From assembly GCF_002934235.1 (NCBI RefSeq), contig NZ_PTIS01000009.1:1-64000 (forward strand): 64,000 bases of DNA, given 5' to 3'. The stretch is from Clostridium algidicarnis DSM 15099 (GTDB lineage: Bacteria; Bacillota; Clostridia; Clostridiales; Clostridiaceae). The position numbers and the translations under genes are program-made. Positions 1 through 7,970 of this stretch are shown one piece after another. The notes below the pieces were generated by a model. It had not been told where the DNA came from and searched no databases. It saw nothing but the letters and a program-made list of their open reading frames with translations. The first letter of the stretch is position 1. The number at the start of each line of letters is the position of its first letter.

Positions 1-77
1 AGAGGGGGTCATTGTTTTTTTAGGTTTAAAATAGAACAAACCCTTGCAATAGCAAGGATTGAAATAAATAAAACAAC

Positions 78-95
78 GATAGTGTTAACACTATC
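78..95. promoter_or_regulatory. 18-bp perfect palindrome, possible operator
   Basis: GATAGTGTTAACACTATC is a perfect 18-bp palindrome about 23 bases before the ATG of the first gene. A TTGAAA-like hexamer at 59-64 would place a -10 region over its left half, so a dimeric repressor bound here could block transcription. The sequence does not match the TTTGA-N3-TCAAA boxes before fabT, nor the Rex or NrdR consensus I know. The regulator is unassigned and the promoter is weakly supported. Confidence 0.4.
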
Positions 96-118
96 CAAAT
101 AAAATGGGAGAGGATAAT

Positions 119-1195
119 ATGAAATTACCTCCTTTAAAAATTGGAGATTTAGTAGCAAGAGTGCCTATAATTCAAGGTGGAATGGGAATTGGAGTATCAA
201 GATCAAAATTAGCTTCTGCAGTAGCAAACGAAGGTGGCGTTGGTATTATATCTGGTGTACAAATAGGATATGATGAACCAGACTTTGAAACTAATAATAA
301 AGAAGCAAATATTAGAGCATTGAAAAAACAAATAAAAAAGGCAAGAGAAAGTACCAAAGGTATATTAGGAGTTAACTTTTTATGTGCAATGAATGATTAT
401 AATGAATTAGTAAAGGTAGCTATAGAAAGTGGTATAGATTTAATTATATCAGGAGCGGGACTCCCTATATCGCTTCCTAAAATAGTGGAAGGGTCAAATT
501 GCAAGATAGCACCTATAGTATCTTCTGCAAAGGCAGCTAATATTATATGCAGTTTATGGGATAAAAGATATAATAGAATACCGGATTTAATAGTTGTAGA
601 GGGGCCAAAGGCAGGAGGACATTTAGGATTTTCATTAGAGGATTTAAAAATAATAAAAGAGGAGGACTTCGAAAATATAGTAATAGAAGTTATAAGGGTT
701 ATAAAACCTTTTGAAATTAAATATAATAAGATTATACCTGTGGTTGTAGCAGGCGGAATTTTTGATGGGAGAGACATAGCAAGATTCATGAAACTAGGAG
801 CAGCAGGAGTTCAGATGGCTACTAGATTTGTAGCTACAGAAGAATGCGATGCAGATATAAGATATAAGAACACCTATGTAAATGCAAAAAAAGAAGATTT
901 AGAAATTGTAGTTAGCCCTGTGGGAATGCCAGGAAGAGCTATAAAAAATGAGTTTGCTTGTAAAGTTATTAAAGAGGGTAAACAACCAATAAATAAATGT
1001 TATAAATGTTTAAAGCATTGCAATCCTAAAATTGCGCCTTATTGTATATCTAATGCATTAATAGAAGCGGTAAAGGGGAATATAGATAAGGGGCTTATTT
1101 TTACAGGGGAAAATTGTACTAGAATAAATAAAATTGTTAAAGTAAAAGATTTAATTAGTGAACTTTTGACAGAGGCAGAGCTTAATTATATATAA
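119..1195 (+). CDS. FabK-like / nitronate monooxygenase-family flavoprotein
   Basis: A 358-residue FMN-dependent TIM-barrel oxidoreductase of the nitronate monooxygenase/FabK family. The N-terminal IIQGGMGIGVS loop, the EGPKAGGHLGF segment with the family histidine, and the VVAGGIFDGRDIA phosphate-binding stretch are all visible. The start is the ATG at 119, because the GGGAGAGG ribosome site overlaps the upstream in-frame ATG at 104. Unlike the second family member at 2990, it carries a cysteine-rich C-terminal segment (CYKC, CLKHC, YC) that could hold a metal or Fe-S cluster. Its position ahead of the fab genes suggests a lipid-related reductase, but true nitronate oxidation cannot be excluded. 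The family is sure; the substrate is not. Confidence 0.85.
   Translation: MKLPPLKIGDLVARVPIIQGGMGIGVSRSKLASAVANEGGVGIISGVQIGYDEPDFETNNKEANIRALKKQIKKARESTKGILGVNFLCAMNDYNELVKVAIESGIDLIISGAGLPISLPKIVEGSNCKIAPIVSSAKAANIICSLWDKRYNRIPDLIVVEGPKAGGHLGFSLEDLKIIKEEDFENIVIEVIRVIKPFEIKYNKIIPVVVAGGIFDGRDIARFMKLGAAGVQMATRFVATEECDADIRYKNTYVNAKKEDLEIVVSPVGMPGRAIKNEFACKVIKEGKQPINKCYKCLKHCNPKIAPYCISNALIEAVKGNIDKGLIFTGENCTRINKIVKVKDLISELLTEAELNYI
1166..1194 (+). promoter_or_regulatory. predicted promoter of the fabT-fab operon
   Basis: TTGACA at 1166-1171, a 17-base spacer and TATATA at 1189-1194 form a near-consensus sigma-A promoter inside the 3' end of the preceding gene. TATAAT, two bases further on, is an alternative -10 element. 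Transcription would begin near 1201, directly upstream of the two FabT-type boxes. Confidence 0.6.
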
Positions 1196-1222
1196 TTAGA
1201 TCTTATAAAATTTTAACAAGTG

Positions 1223-1253
1223 CTTTGAAAGTCAAAGTATTTGAGTGTCAAAG
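1223..1253. promoter_or_regulatory. tandem FabT-type operators (two TTTGA-N3-TCAAA boxes)
   Basis: Two inverted repeats, TTTGAAAGTCAAA at 1224-1236 and TTTGAGTGTCAAA at 1240-1252, have centres 16 bp apart and lie between the predicted start point and the MarR-family gene. The known FabT box of lactic acid bacteria has the same TTTGA-N3-TCAAA form. Binding here would repress the fabT-fab transcript and give autoregulation. The pattern is seen directly; the regulator assignment follows from the box and from the adjacent gene. Confidence 0.75.
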
Positions 1254-1271
1254 CAAATGGAGAGGTGAATA

Positions 1272-1739
1272 ATGAATAAATCAATAAGCACAATTAATGA
1301 ACTTTTAGTTGAAACTTTTAATGATATTTTAACCATAGAGCAAAATGCTATTAATAGTGGTGCGTTTAAAGATATTTCAGTTACAGAAGTACACACTATA
1401 GATGCTATAGGAATGTATGAACCAAGAACCATGACTGAAGTTGCAAAAGAGCTAGATATAACTGTAGGGACACTTACTATAGCTATAAACAATTTAGTAA
1501 AAAAAGAATATGTAGAAAGAAAAAAGTCAGCAGAAGATAGAAGGTTAGTAATGGTTCAGCTAACTAAAAAAGGAAAATTAGCATATAGGATTCATGAAAA
1601 GTTTCATTCAGATATGGTTAAAGCAACTATTGAAGGATTAACAAAAGAAGAAGAGGAAACCTTAGTTAAATCCTTAGAAAATCTTAATAGCTTTTTTAGA
1701 GAAAAATATAACTTGAAAAACGGGAAAAAGAGGGAATAG
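1272..1739 (+). CDS. fabT: MarR-family transcriptional repressor, FabT-like
   Basis: A 155-residue MarR-type winged-helix protein. The helix-turn-helix and wing lie at about residues 55-100 (MTEVAKELDITVGTLTIAI, then KKSAEDRRLVMVQLTKKG, the usual wing with its DRR motif). FabT proteins repress fatty-acid synthesis genes when bound to acyl-ACP, acting on TTTGA-N3-TCAAA boxes. Two such boxes lie just upstream, and fabH follows only four bases after the stop. GGAGAGGTG precedes the ATG well. Position and boxes make FabT the best assignment, while the effector cannot be read from the sequence. Confidence 0.88.
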   Translation: MNKSISTINELLVETFNDILTIEQNAINSGAFKDISVTEVHTIDAIGMYEPRTMTEVAKELDITVGTLTIAINNLVKKEYVERKKSAEDRRLVMVQLTKKGKLAYRIHEKFHSDMVKATIEGLTKEEEETLVKSLENLNSFFREKYNLKNGKKRE

Positions 1740-1743
1740 CTAT

Positions 1744-2718
1744 ATGAGTGAGGTAAAGATAATAGGTACAGGAAGTTATATCCCAAAGGGAATTACAACT
1801 AATGATGATTTATCAAGGTGGGTAGATACTAGCGATGAGTGGATTTCAAGTAGAACGGGAATAAAAGAAAGACGATTATCCATAGGAGAAAATACATCTG
1901 AATTAGCATCTAAAGCAGCAATAGATGCTCTGAAAGATGCCAATATGAAAGCAGAAGATATAGAATTAATTATTGTAGCTACTATTACAGGTGATAGCTT
2001 TACACCTTCTACAGCTTGTATGGTACAAGAAAGTATAGGTGCTTTTAATGCAGTAGCCTTTGATATTTCGGCAGCTTGCTCAGGATTTATATTTGGACTT
2101 AATACCGCTTATCAATTCATAAAAGCTGGACAGATGAAAAATGCACTTATAATAGGGGCAGAGGTTTTATCTAAAATAGTGGACTTTAAGGACCGTAATA
2201 CTTGTGTATTATTTGGAGATGGTGCAGGCGCAGCTATTCTTAAAGCTTCAAAGAAGCAAGGTATATTATATAATAATATAGGATCTGACGGAATTAATGG
2301 GAAGGAATCTTTAAATTGTACTGCTGTGCAACTAAGTAATCCTTATACAAAAGTGGAAAAGAAAGAAGAAAGTTTTATATCTATGAATGGTAAAGAAGTC
2401 TTTAGGTTTGCAGTAAAAATTATCCCTAAAAGCATAGAGCAAATATTAAAAGATACTAATAATAGATTAGAAGATATAAAATATATAATTCCACATCAAG
2501 CAAATTTACGAATTGTAGAATTTGCAGCAAAAAAGCTAAAAGTAGATATAGAAAAGTTTTACGTAAATCTAGATAGATATGGAAATACATCAAGTGCAAG
2601 TATACCTATAGCATTAGATGAAATGAATAAAAATGGTTTACTTAAAAAAGGAGACAAAATAATACTTGTAGGATTTGGTGGTGGACTCACCTGGGGATCA
2701 ACCTTAATTAAGTGGTAA
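1744..2718 (+). CDS. fabH: 3-oxoacyl-ACP synthase III (KAS III)
   Basis: Condenses acetyl-CoA (or another short acyl-CoA) with malonyl-ACP to start fatty-acid synthesis. At 324 residues the length is typical. The catalytic triad is visible: Cys112 in AACSGF, His in IIPHQANLRI and Asn in YGNTSSASIP. The C-terminal GFGGGLTWGS stretch is the family signature. It begins four bases after fabT with a GAGGG site inside the fabT tail, so the two are co-transcribed. The primer preference (straight or branched) cannot be told by eye. Confidence 0.97.
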   Translation: MSEVKIIGTGSYIPKGITTNDDLSRWVDTSDEWISSRTGIKERRLSIGENTSELASKAAIDALKDANMKAEDIELIIVATITGDSFTPSTACMVQESIGAFNAVAFDISAACSGFIFGLNTAYQFIKAGQMKNALIIGAEVLSKIVDFKDRNTCVLFGDGAGAAILKASKKQGILYNNIGSDGINGKESLNCTAVQLSNPYTKVEKKEESFISMNGKEVFRFAVKIIPKSIEQILKDTNNRLEDIKYIIPHQANLRIVEFAAKKLKVDIEKFYVNLDRYGNTSSASIPIALDEMNKNGLLKKGDKIILVGFGGGLTWGSTLIKW

Positions 2719-2751
2719 AAAATAATTTATAAAAAAATGGAGGGCTTAATA

Positions 2752-2979
2752 ATGATTTTTGAAAAAATAAGAAAAGTTACATCTGAGGAATTAGGAATAG
2801 AAGAGGATACTATTAAAATTGATATGTCATTTCAAAATGATTTAGGTGCAGATTCTTTAGATCTTTTTCAAATAATAATGGAATTAGAAGAACAGTTCAA
2901 TATACAAATAGAAGATGCAGAAGATATAGTAACCCTAGAAGATGCTGTGAGTTATGTTAAAAGAAAGATTGAACAATAG
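2752..2979 (+). CDS. acpP: acyl carrier protein
   Basis: A 75-residue acidic four-helix carrier. Ser35 in GADSLD is the 4'-phosphopantetheine attachment site, and MELEEQFNIQIEDAE is the usual recognition helix II region. It carries growing acyl chains between the enzymes encoded around it. The start at 2752 is chosen because ATGGAGGGC, which includes the upstream in-frame ATG at 2737, is the ribosome site itself. It sits between fabH and fabK in the same transcript. Confidence 0.96.
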   Translation: MIFEKIRKVTSEELGIEEDTIKIDMSFQNDLGADSLDLFQIIMELEEQFNIQIEDAEDIVTLEDAVSYVKRKIEQ

Positions 2980-2989
2980 GAGGAGCAAA

Positions 2990-3922
2990 ATGTTAAGGTC
3001 TATATTTTGTAATATAGTTGGAATAGAATATCCTATAATACAGGGCGGGATGGCTTGGATTGCTGACAGTAGTTTAGCAGCGGCGGTGTCGAATGCAGGA
3101 GGACTTGGAATAATAGCAGGAGCTAATGCGCCTGTAGATTATATAAGAAATGAAATAAGAAAGGTTAAAAGTCTTACAGATAGGCCTTTTGGAGTAAATA
3201 TAATGCTTTTAAGTGATAATGCAGAAGAATTAGCTAAGGTTGTTTGTGAAGAAGGAGTTAAAGTAGTAACTACTGGTGCAGGTAATCCTGGGAAGTATAT
3301 GAAGATGTGGAAAGAGCATGATATAAAAGTTATACCCGTAGTAGCATCTGTAGCATTAGCAAAAAGAATGGAAAGAAGCGGAGCTGATGCCATTGTAGCT
3401 GAAGGTTATGAAGCAGGTGGGCATGTAGGCGAACTTACAACTATGGCACTATTACCTCAAGTAGTAGATGCAGTTGATATACCCGTAATAGGTGCAGGGG
3501 GTATTGGTGATGGAAGAGGAGTTGCAGCAGCATTTATGCTTGGAGCAGAAGGAATACAAGTAGGCACTAGATTCTTAGTTGCAAAGGAGTGTACAGTACA
3601 TCAAAATTATAAAAATAAAATAATAAGTGCAAAAGATATAGATACAGTTGTTAGTGGTAGAGCGACAGGACACCCTGTAAGAGTATTAAAAAATAAACTT
3701 ACAAGACAGTTTAAACTTTTAGAAAAAGAATGTGTACCCATTGAAAAATATGAGGAGCTTGGCAAAGGAGCCCTTCCAAAAGCAGCAAAAGAGGGAGATG
3801 TAGATTATGGTTCTGTAATGGCAGGACAAATAGCAGGACTTATAGATAAAGAGCAAAGCTGCAGGGAAATAATAGAAGAGATGTTTTCAAAGGCAGAAGA
3901 GACAATAAATAGATTTAAATAA
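2990..3922 (+). CDS. fabK: enoyl-ACP reductase II (FMN-dependent)
   Basis: Reduces trans-2-enoyl-ACP to acyl-ACP, the last step of each elongation cycle, using FMN and NAD(P)H. It has 310 residues, the standard FabK length. The IIQGGMAWIAD loop, the YEAGGHVGE segment with the catalytic His and the IGAGGIGDGRGVAAAFMLGA phosphate-binding region are clear. The start at 2990 follows GGAGGAG; the upstream frame overlapping acpP is not used. Seeing fabK here, with no fabI in the window, suggests FabK is the main enoyl reductase. Confidence 0.95.
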   Translation: MLRSIFCNIVGIEYPIIQGGMAWIADSSLAAAVSNAGGLGIIAGANAPVDYIRNEIRKVKSLTDRPFGVNIMLLSDNAEELAKVVCEEGVKVVTTGAGNPGKYMKMWKEHDIKVIPVVASVALAKRMERSGADAIVAEGYEAGGHVGELTTMALLPQVVDAVDIPVIGAGGIGDGRGVAAAFMLGAEGIQVGTRFLVAKECTVHQNYKNKIISAKDIDTVVSGRATGHPVRVLKNKLTRQFKLLEKECVPIEKYEELGKGALPKAAKEGDVDYGSVMAGQIAGLIDKEQSCREIIEEMFSKAEETINRFK

Positions 3923-3940
3923 AGCTTGGAGGTATCTTTT

Positions 3941-4873
3941 ATGAAAGTAGCATTTCTTTTTGCAGGTCAAGGGGCACAATATGTAGGTATGGGAAAAGAA
4001 CTATACGAAAAGTATAACATTGCAAGGGAAGTATATACTAAAGCTGATTTGGCATTAAATTTTAATATAAGCAATTTGTGCTTTGAAGGACCCATAGAAA
4101 GTCTTAACCAAACTAAATATACACAACCTGCAATACTTACTACGAGTATAGCTATACTAAAAGTTTTAGAGCAATTTGAAATAAAGGCTGATGAGGTTGC
4201 AGGATTAAGTCTTGGAGAATATTCAGCTCATGTATGTAGTGGAAGTTTAAATTTTGAGGATGCAGTAAAGCTTGCAAAAAAAAGAGGAACATACATGGAG
4301 GAAGCTGTACCAAAAGGATTAGGAACTATGGCTGCTATTTTAGGGCTAGAAGGTGAAATATTAAGACAAATATGTGTAGATTGTAGTAGCTTTGGAATAG
4401 TTGAAGTGGCAAATTATAACTCTCCAGGACAAATTGTAATTGCTGGAGAAGTAGAAACCGTAAAAAGGGCATCTGAAATGGCCATAGAAAAAGGAGCTAA
4501 AAGGGTTATTCCACTTAAGGTTAGTGGACCTTTTCATACATCTATGTTAAAGGAAGCTTCAGAAAAATTATCAAAAGAGCTTCAAGGCGTTAAAGTTAAT
4601 ACTATGAACATTCCTGTGGTAACAAATGTAACAGGGTCATATATAAATAAAAAAGAAGATATAAAAGAATTTTTGATAAAGCAGGTAAGAAGTTCTGTTA
4701 GATGGGAAGATACTATAAAAACCATGGTTAAAAATGGAGTAGATACTTTTGTAGAAATAGGGCCTGGCAAGGCACTTAGTGGATTTGTAAAAAGAGTAGA
4801 TAGAAAAGTAAATATAATAAATGTTGAGGATATAAAGTCTTTAGAAAAGGCTATAGAGTATTTTAAATCTTAA
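3941..4873 (+). CDS. fabD: malonyl-CoA:ACP transacylase
   Basis: Transfers malonyl from CoA to ACP. It has 310 residues with FAGQGAQYVGMG at the N-terminus, the nucleophile Ser90 in GLSLGEYSA and the catalytic His in GPFHTSML. The start is the ATG at 3941, eight bases after GGAGG; a TTG at 3926 is part of the ribosome-site region. It lies 18 bases behind fabK and 19 bases ahead of fabG. Confidence 0.97.
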   Translation: MKVAFLFAGQGAQYVGMGKELYEKYNIAREVYTKADLALNFNISNLCFEGPIESLNQTKYTQPAILTTSIAILKVLEQFEIKADEVAGLSLGEYSAHVCSGSLNFEDAVKLAKKRGTYMEEAVPKGLGTMAAILGLEGEILRQICVDCSSFGIVEVANYNSPGQIVIAGEVETVKRASEMAIEKGAKRVIPLKVSGPFHTSMLKEASEKLSKELQGVKVNTMNIPVVTNVTGSYINKKEDIKEFLIKQVRSSVRWEDTIKTMVKNGVDTFVEIGPGKALSGFVKRVDRKVNIINVEDIKSLEKAIEYFKS

Positions 4874-4892
4874 TAAGGTGAGGAGGAAGGGT

Positions 4893-5633
4893 ATGCTTAA
4901 AAGAAAAACAGCTATAGTTACAGGGGCAAGCAGAGGTATAGGAAGAGCAATAGCCCTTAATCTTGCGTCGCAAGGAGTAAATATAGTTCTAAATTATAGA
5001 AATGATGTAGAAGCAATGCAGGAAGTAATTAAAGAAATAGAAGCAAAGGGGGTAAGGGTAGTAGCAATAAAAGGGGATGTAAGTGATTTTAAACAGGCAG
5101 AAAATATAATAAAAGCTGCTACTGAAAGTTTTGGATCTCTAGATATCTTAGTTAACAATGCGGGAATTACTAGAGATGGTTTAATTATGAGAATGAAAGA
5201 AGAAGATTTTGATAATGTAATAGCTGTGAATTTGAAGGGCGCCTTTAATTGTATAAGGCATGCCAGTTTAGTTATGATGAAACAAAGAAGTGGAAAAATA
5301 ATAAACATAGCATCTGTAGTTGGAATAGTAGGAAATGCAGGTCAATCTAACTATGCAGCATCTAAAGCTGGGATAATAGGAATTACTAAGTCGGTTGCAA
5401 GAGAGTTAGCTTGCAGGGGTGTTAATGTAAACGCAGTAGCACCGGGATTTATAGAAACTGATATGACAGCTATTTTATCAGATAAGATTAAAAGGGTCAT
5501 GGAAGAAGGAATTCCGTTTAAAAGACAAGGCAAGGCTGAAGAAGTGGCTAATGTAGTAAGCTTTTTAGCTTCAGATATGGCAAGTTACATAACAGGACAG
5601 GTAATAAATGTGGATGGTGGAATGGTTATGTAA
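4893..5633 (+). CDS. fabG: 3-oxoacyl-ACP reductase
   Basis: NADPH-dependent reduction of 3-oxoacyl-ACP. It is a 246-residue short-chain dehydrogenase with the TGASRGIGRA nucleotide loop, NNAGI, and the catalytic Ser-Tyr-Lys set (IASVVG and YAASK). The C-terminal ITGQVINVDGGMVM is typical of FabG. The start at 4893 follows GAGGAGGAAGG; the GTG at 4878 would leave no ribosome site. Confidence 0.96.
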   Translation: MLKRKTAIVTGASRGIGRAIALNLASQGVNIVLNYRNDVEAMQEVIKEIEAKGVRVVAIKGDVSDFKQAENIIKAATESFGSLDILVNNAGITRDGLIMRMKEEDFDNVIAVNLKGAFNCIRHASLVMMKQRSGKIINIASVVGIVGNAGQSNYAASKAGIIGITKSVARELACRGVNVNAVAPGFIETDMTAILSDKIKRVMEEGIPFKRQGKAEEVANVVSFLASDMASYITGQVINVDGGMVM

Positions 5634-5698
5634 TTTTAAAGGGATTTTGTGTAGTATAAAAATAATAATTTAAAGCATATAAAGAGAAGGTGAAGTAT

Positions 5699-6937
5699 AT
5701 GAAGAGAGTAGTTATAACTGGTATGGGTGCAATAACACCTATAGGAAACAATGTTAAAGATTTTTGGGCTTCAATAAAAAGAGGCCAATGTGGAATAGAT
5801 TTTATAAAAACTTTTGATACTTCAGATTTTAAAGTTAAGTTAGCAGGAGAAGTTAAAAATTTTAAGCCTGAAGATTATATAGATGCAAAACAAGTAAAAA
5901 GAATGGATAGGTTTTGCCAGTTAGCAATGGTAGCCTCAAAAGAAGCAGTAGAAGATTCAAAGTTGAATTTACAAAACATAGACAAAGAAAAATTAGGGGT
6001 TATAGTTGGATGTGGTATAGGTGGTATGAGTACTATAGAAACTCAAGAGGAAAGACTATTAAACAAGGGACCGAGTAGAGTATCTCCAATGTTAATCCCT
6101 ATGATTATAAGTAATATGGCAGCTGGAAATATAGCTATTGAATATGGAGCAAAGGCTGTCTGTAATACAGTAGTAACAGCCTGTGCGTCAGGGACTAATG
6201 CTATAGGTGAAGCCTTCCATAGTATTAAGTTAGGTATGGCAGATATTATAATAGCAGGGGGAACGGAGGCGGCTATAACACCATTATCAGTGGCAGGATT
6301 TATATCACTTACAGCTTTAACAAAAAACCAAGATAAAAATAAGGCATCTATTCCCTTTGATAAAAATAGGGATGGATTTGTAATGGGAGAAGGAGCTGGT
6401 ATGGTTGTACTTGAAAGTCTTGAAAGTGCAGAAAAAAGAGGAGCGAAAATATATGCAGAAGTAGTAGGCTATGGTACTACTTGTGATGCCTATCATATAA
6501 CATCTCCAGCACCAAACGGAGAAGGTGCAGCTAGAGCTATAAAGATGGCATTAAAAGAAGGAAATATAAAAGCAGAGAAGGTATCATACATAAATGCACA
6601 TGGAACAAGTACACCATATAATGATAAATTTGAAACAGCAGCTATAAAATCGGTTTTTGGAGAAAAAGCTTATGAAATACCTGTAAGTTCAACTAAATCA
6701 ATGACAGGACATTTATTAGGTGCAGCAGGAGCTATAGAAGCAATAATTTGTGTAAAAGCTATAGAAGACAGTTTTGTACCAGCGACCATAGGCTATACAA
6801 CACCTGATGAAGAATGTGATTTAGATTATGTACCGAATAAGGGTAGAGAGAAAGAATTAGAGTATGTACTTTCTAATTCACTAGGATTTGGAGGACATAA
6901 TGCAGTGCTTCTATTTAAGAAATGGAGTGGGAGGTAA
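5699..6937 (+). CDS. fabF: 3-oxoacyl-ACP synthase II (KAS II)
   Basis: Elongating condensing enzyme that joins acyl-ACP with malonyl-ACP. It has 412 residues. Catalytic Cys lies in VVTACASGTNAIG and the two His residues in INAHGTSTPYND and SMTGHLLGAAGA. The start is the ATG at 5699 behind AGAAGG. A 65-base gap follows fabG. The tail of the gene contains the ribosome site for accB five bases downstream. Confidence 0.97.
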   Translation: MKRVVITGMGAITPIGNNVKDFWASIKRGQCGIDFIKTFDTSDFKVKLAGEVKNFKPEDYIDAKQVKRMDRFCQLAMVASKEAVEDSKLNLQNIDKEKLGVIVGCGIGGMSTIETQEERLLNKGPSRVSPMLIPMIISNMAAGNIAIEYGAKAVCNTVVTACASGTNAIGEAFHSIKLGMADIIIAGGTEAAITPLSVAGFISLTALTKNQDKNKASIPFDKNRDGFVMGEGAGMVVLESLESAEKRGAKIYAEVVGYGTTCDAYHITSPAPNGEGAARAIKMALKEGNIKAEKVSYINAHGTSTPYNDKFETAAIKSVFGEKAYEIPVSSTKSMTGHLLGAAGAIEAIICVKAIEDSFVPATIGYTTPDEECDLDYVPNKGREKELEYVLSNSLGFGGHNAVLLFKKWSGR

Positions 6938-6942
6938 TTAAC

Positions 6943-7434
6943 ATGGATTTTTCTAAAATACAAGAGCTTATAAAGGCAGTAAGTGAATCTAGCTTAACTA
7001 GTTTTGAATTTAAGTGTGATGGAACACAGATAAATATGAAAAAAGAATGTGAAAAAGTAGTGGTTAAAGAAAAGCCACACTTAGAAGCATTAAAAGAAGA
7101 TATAAAGAAAATAGAAATTCAAAACTTTAAAGAAGAGGATAAAAGAGAAGATAAAACAAAGGCAGCTATTGAAGAAAATTATAATGTAGTTAAATCGCCC
7201 ATTGTAGGAACATTTTATAAATCCTCTGGTCCAAAGCAAGATCCCTTTGTTAAGATTGGCCATAAGGTGAAAAAGGGAGAGGTACTTTGCATAGTAGAAG
7301 CTATGAAACTTATGAATGAAATTGAAAGTGAATTTGAAGGTGAAGTAGTAGAAATACTTGCAAAAGACGGTGAAATGGTAGAATACGGTGAGCCTTTGAT
7401 TAAAATAAAATACAGTTTATGTATTAATGCATAA
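6943..7434 (+). CDS. accB: biotin carboxyl carrier protein of acetyl-CoA carboxylase
   Basis: A 163-residue carrier that presents biotin to AccC and AccAD. The C-terminal biotinyl domain (about 83-157) has Lys122 in VEAMKLMNEIE, and the middle is a charged Lys/Glu-rich linker. The start at 6943 follows GGGAGG. The last residues (YSLCINA) extend past the usual end of the fold and are encoded by one arm of a terminator-like hairpin that covers the stop codon. Confidence 0.95.
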   Translation: MDFSKIQELIKAVSESSLTSFEFKCDGTQINMKKECEKVVVKEKPHLEALKEDIKKIEIQNFKEEDKREDKTKAAIEENYNVVKSPIVGTFYKSSGPKQDPFVKIGHKVKKGEVLCIVEAMKLMNEIESEFEGEVVEILAKDGEMVEYGEPLIKIKYSLCINA

Positions 7435-7448
7435 GCTGTATTTTATTT
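7408..7448 (+). terminator. terminator-like hairpin across the accB stop codon
   Basis: A 14-bp stem with one G-U pair (7408-7421 with 7430-7443, eight-base loop) is followed by TTTTATTT. The stem begins inside the accB coding sequence and includes its TAA. A second small hairpin (AGGTTC/GAACCT, 7473-7494) follows before fabZ. It could split the operon into two expression levels, or act as a 3' end for a shorter transcript. Confidence 0.6.
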
Positions 7449-7519
7449 AAAAGTAAGCAGTGTTTTAGCATAAGGTTCATTAAAAAGGGAACCTCAAAAT
7501 TAATAGTAAGGAGAGAAAA

Positions 7520-7942
7520 ATGTTAGATATAAAGGAAATTCAAGAAATAATTCCTCATAGATACCCAATGTTACTTTTGGATAGAGTAGAGGAGCTAGAA
7601 CCTGGTAAAAGAGTAGTGGCTATAAAAAATGTAACTATAAATGAACAATTTTTCCAAGGGCATTTCCCAGTAGAACCAGTAATGCCGGGAGTACTTATGA
7701 TAGAAGCATTAGCTCAAGCAGGAGCTGTGGCCATTCTTTCAATGGAGGAATTTAAAGGTAAAATAGCATATTTTGCAGGAATAAATAAAGCTAAATTTAG
7801 AAAAAAGGTAGTACCAGGAGACACATTAAAATTAGAAGTGGAAATTACAAAATTAAAAGGTTCAGCAGGTGTTGGAAAAGGAGTTGCATATGTTGAAGGT
7901 AAAAAGGCAGTAGAAGCTGAACTTATGTTTATGATTGGATAA
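7520..7942 (+). CDS. fabZ: 3-hydroxyacyl-ACP dehydratase
   Basis: Removes water from 3-hydroxyacyl-ACP to give trans-2-enoyl-ACP. This 140-residue hot-dog-fold protein has the catalytic His in [18 protein letters not shown], with the matching Glu in the same helix. The [12 protein letters not shown] start is typical. AAGGAGAG precedes the ATG. The 85-base gap from accB contains the hairpins noted above, so fabZ may be expressed partly independently. Confidence 0.96.
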   Translation: MLDIKEIQEIIPHRYPMLLLDRVEELEPGKRVVAIKNVTINEQFFQGHFPVEPVMPGVLMIEALAQAGAVAILSMEEFKGKIAYFAGINKAKFRKKVVPGDTLKLEVEITKLKGSAGVGKGVAYVEGKKAVEAELMFMIG

Positions 7943-7970
7943 TCTAAGTTTTCATTTAAGAGGTGATTAA

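Noticed and set aside
34-66. CCTTGC-AATA-GCAAGG hairpin followed by GGATTGAAA, reminiscent of a CRISPR repeat end
   Set aside because: Only one copy is present and the window starts just upstream, so there is no repeat-spacer pattern to support an array.
104-118. ATG at 104 as start of the first gene
   Set aside because: It overlaps the GGGAGAGG ribosome site that serves the ATG at 119, and has no site of its own.
397-789. 130-codon open frame antisense to the first flavoprotein gene
   Set aside because: A shadow of the real coding strand; its translation is Ser/Ile/Leu-rich and fits no family.
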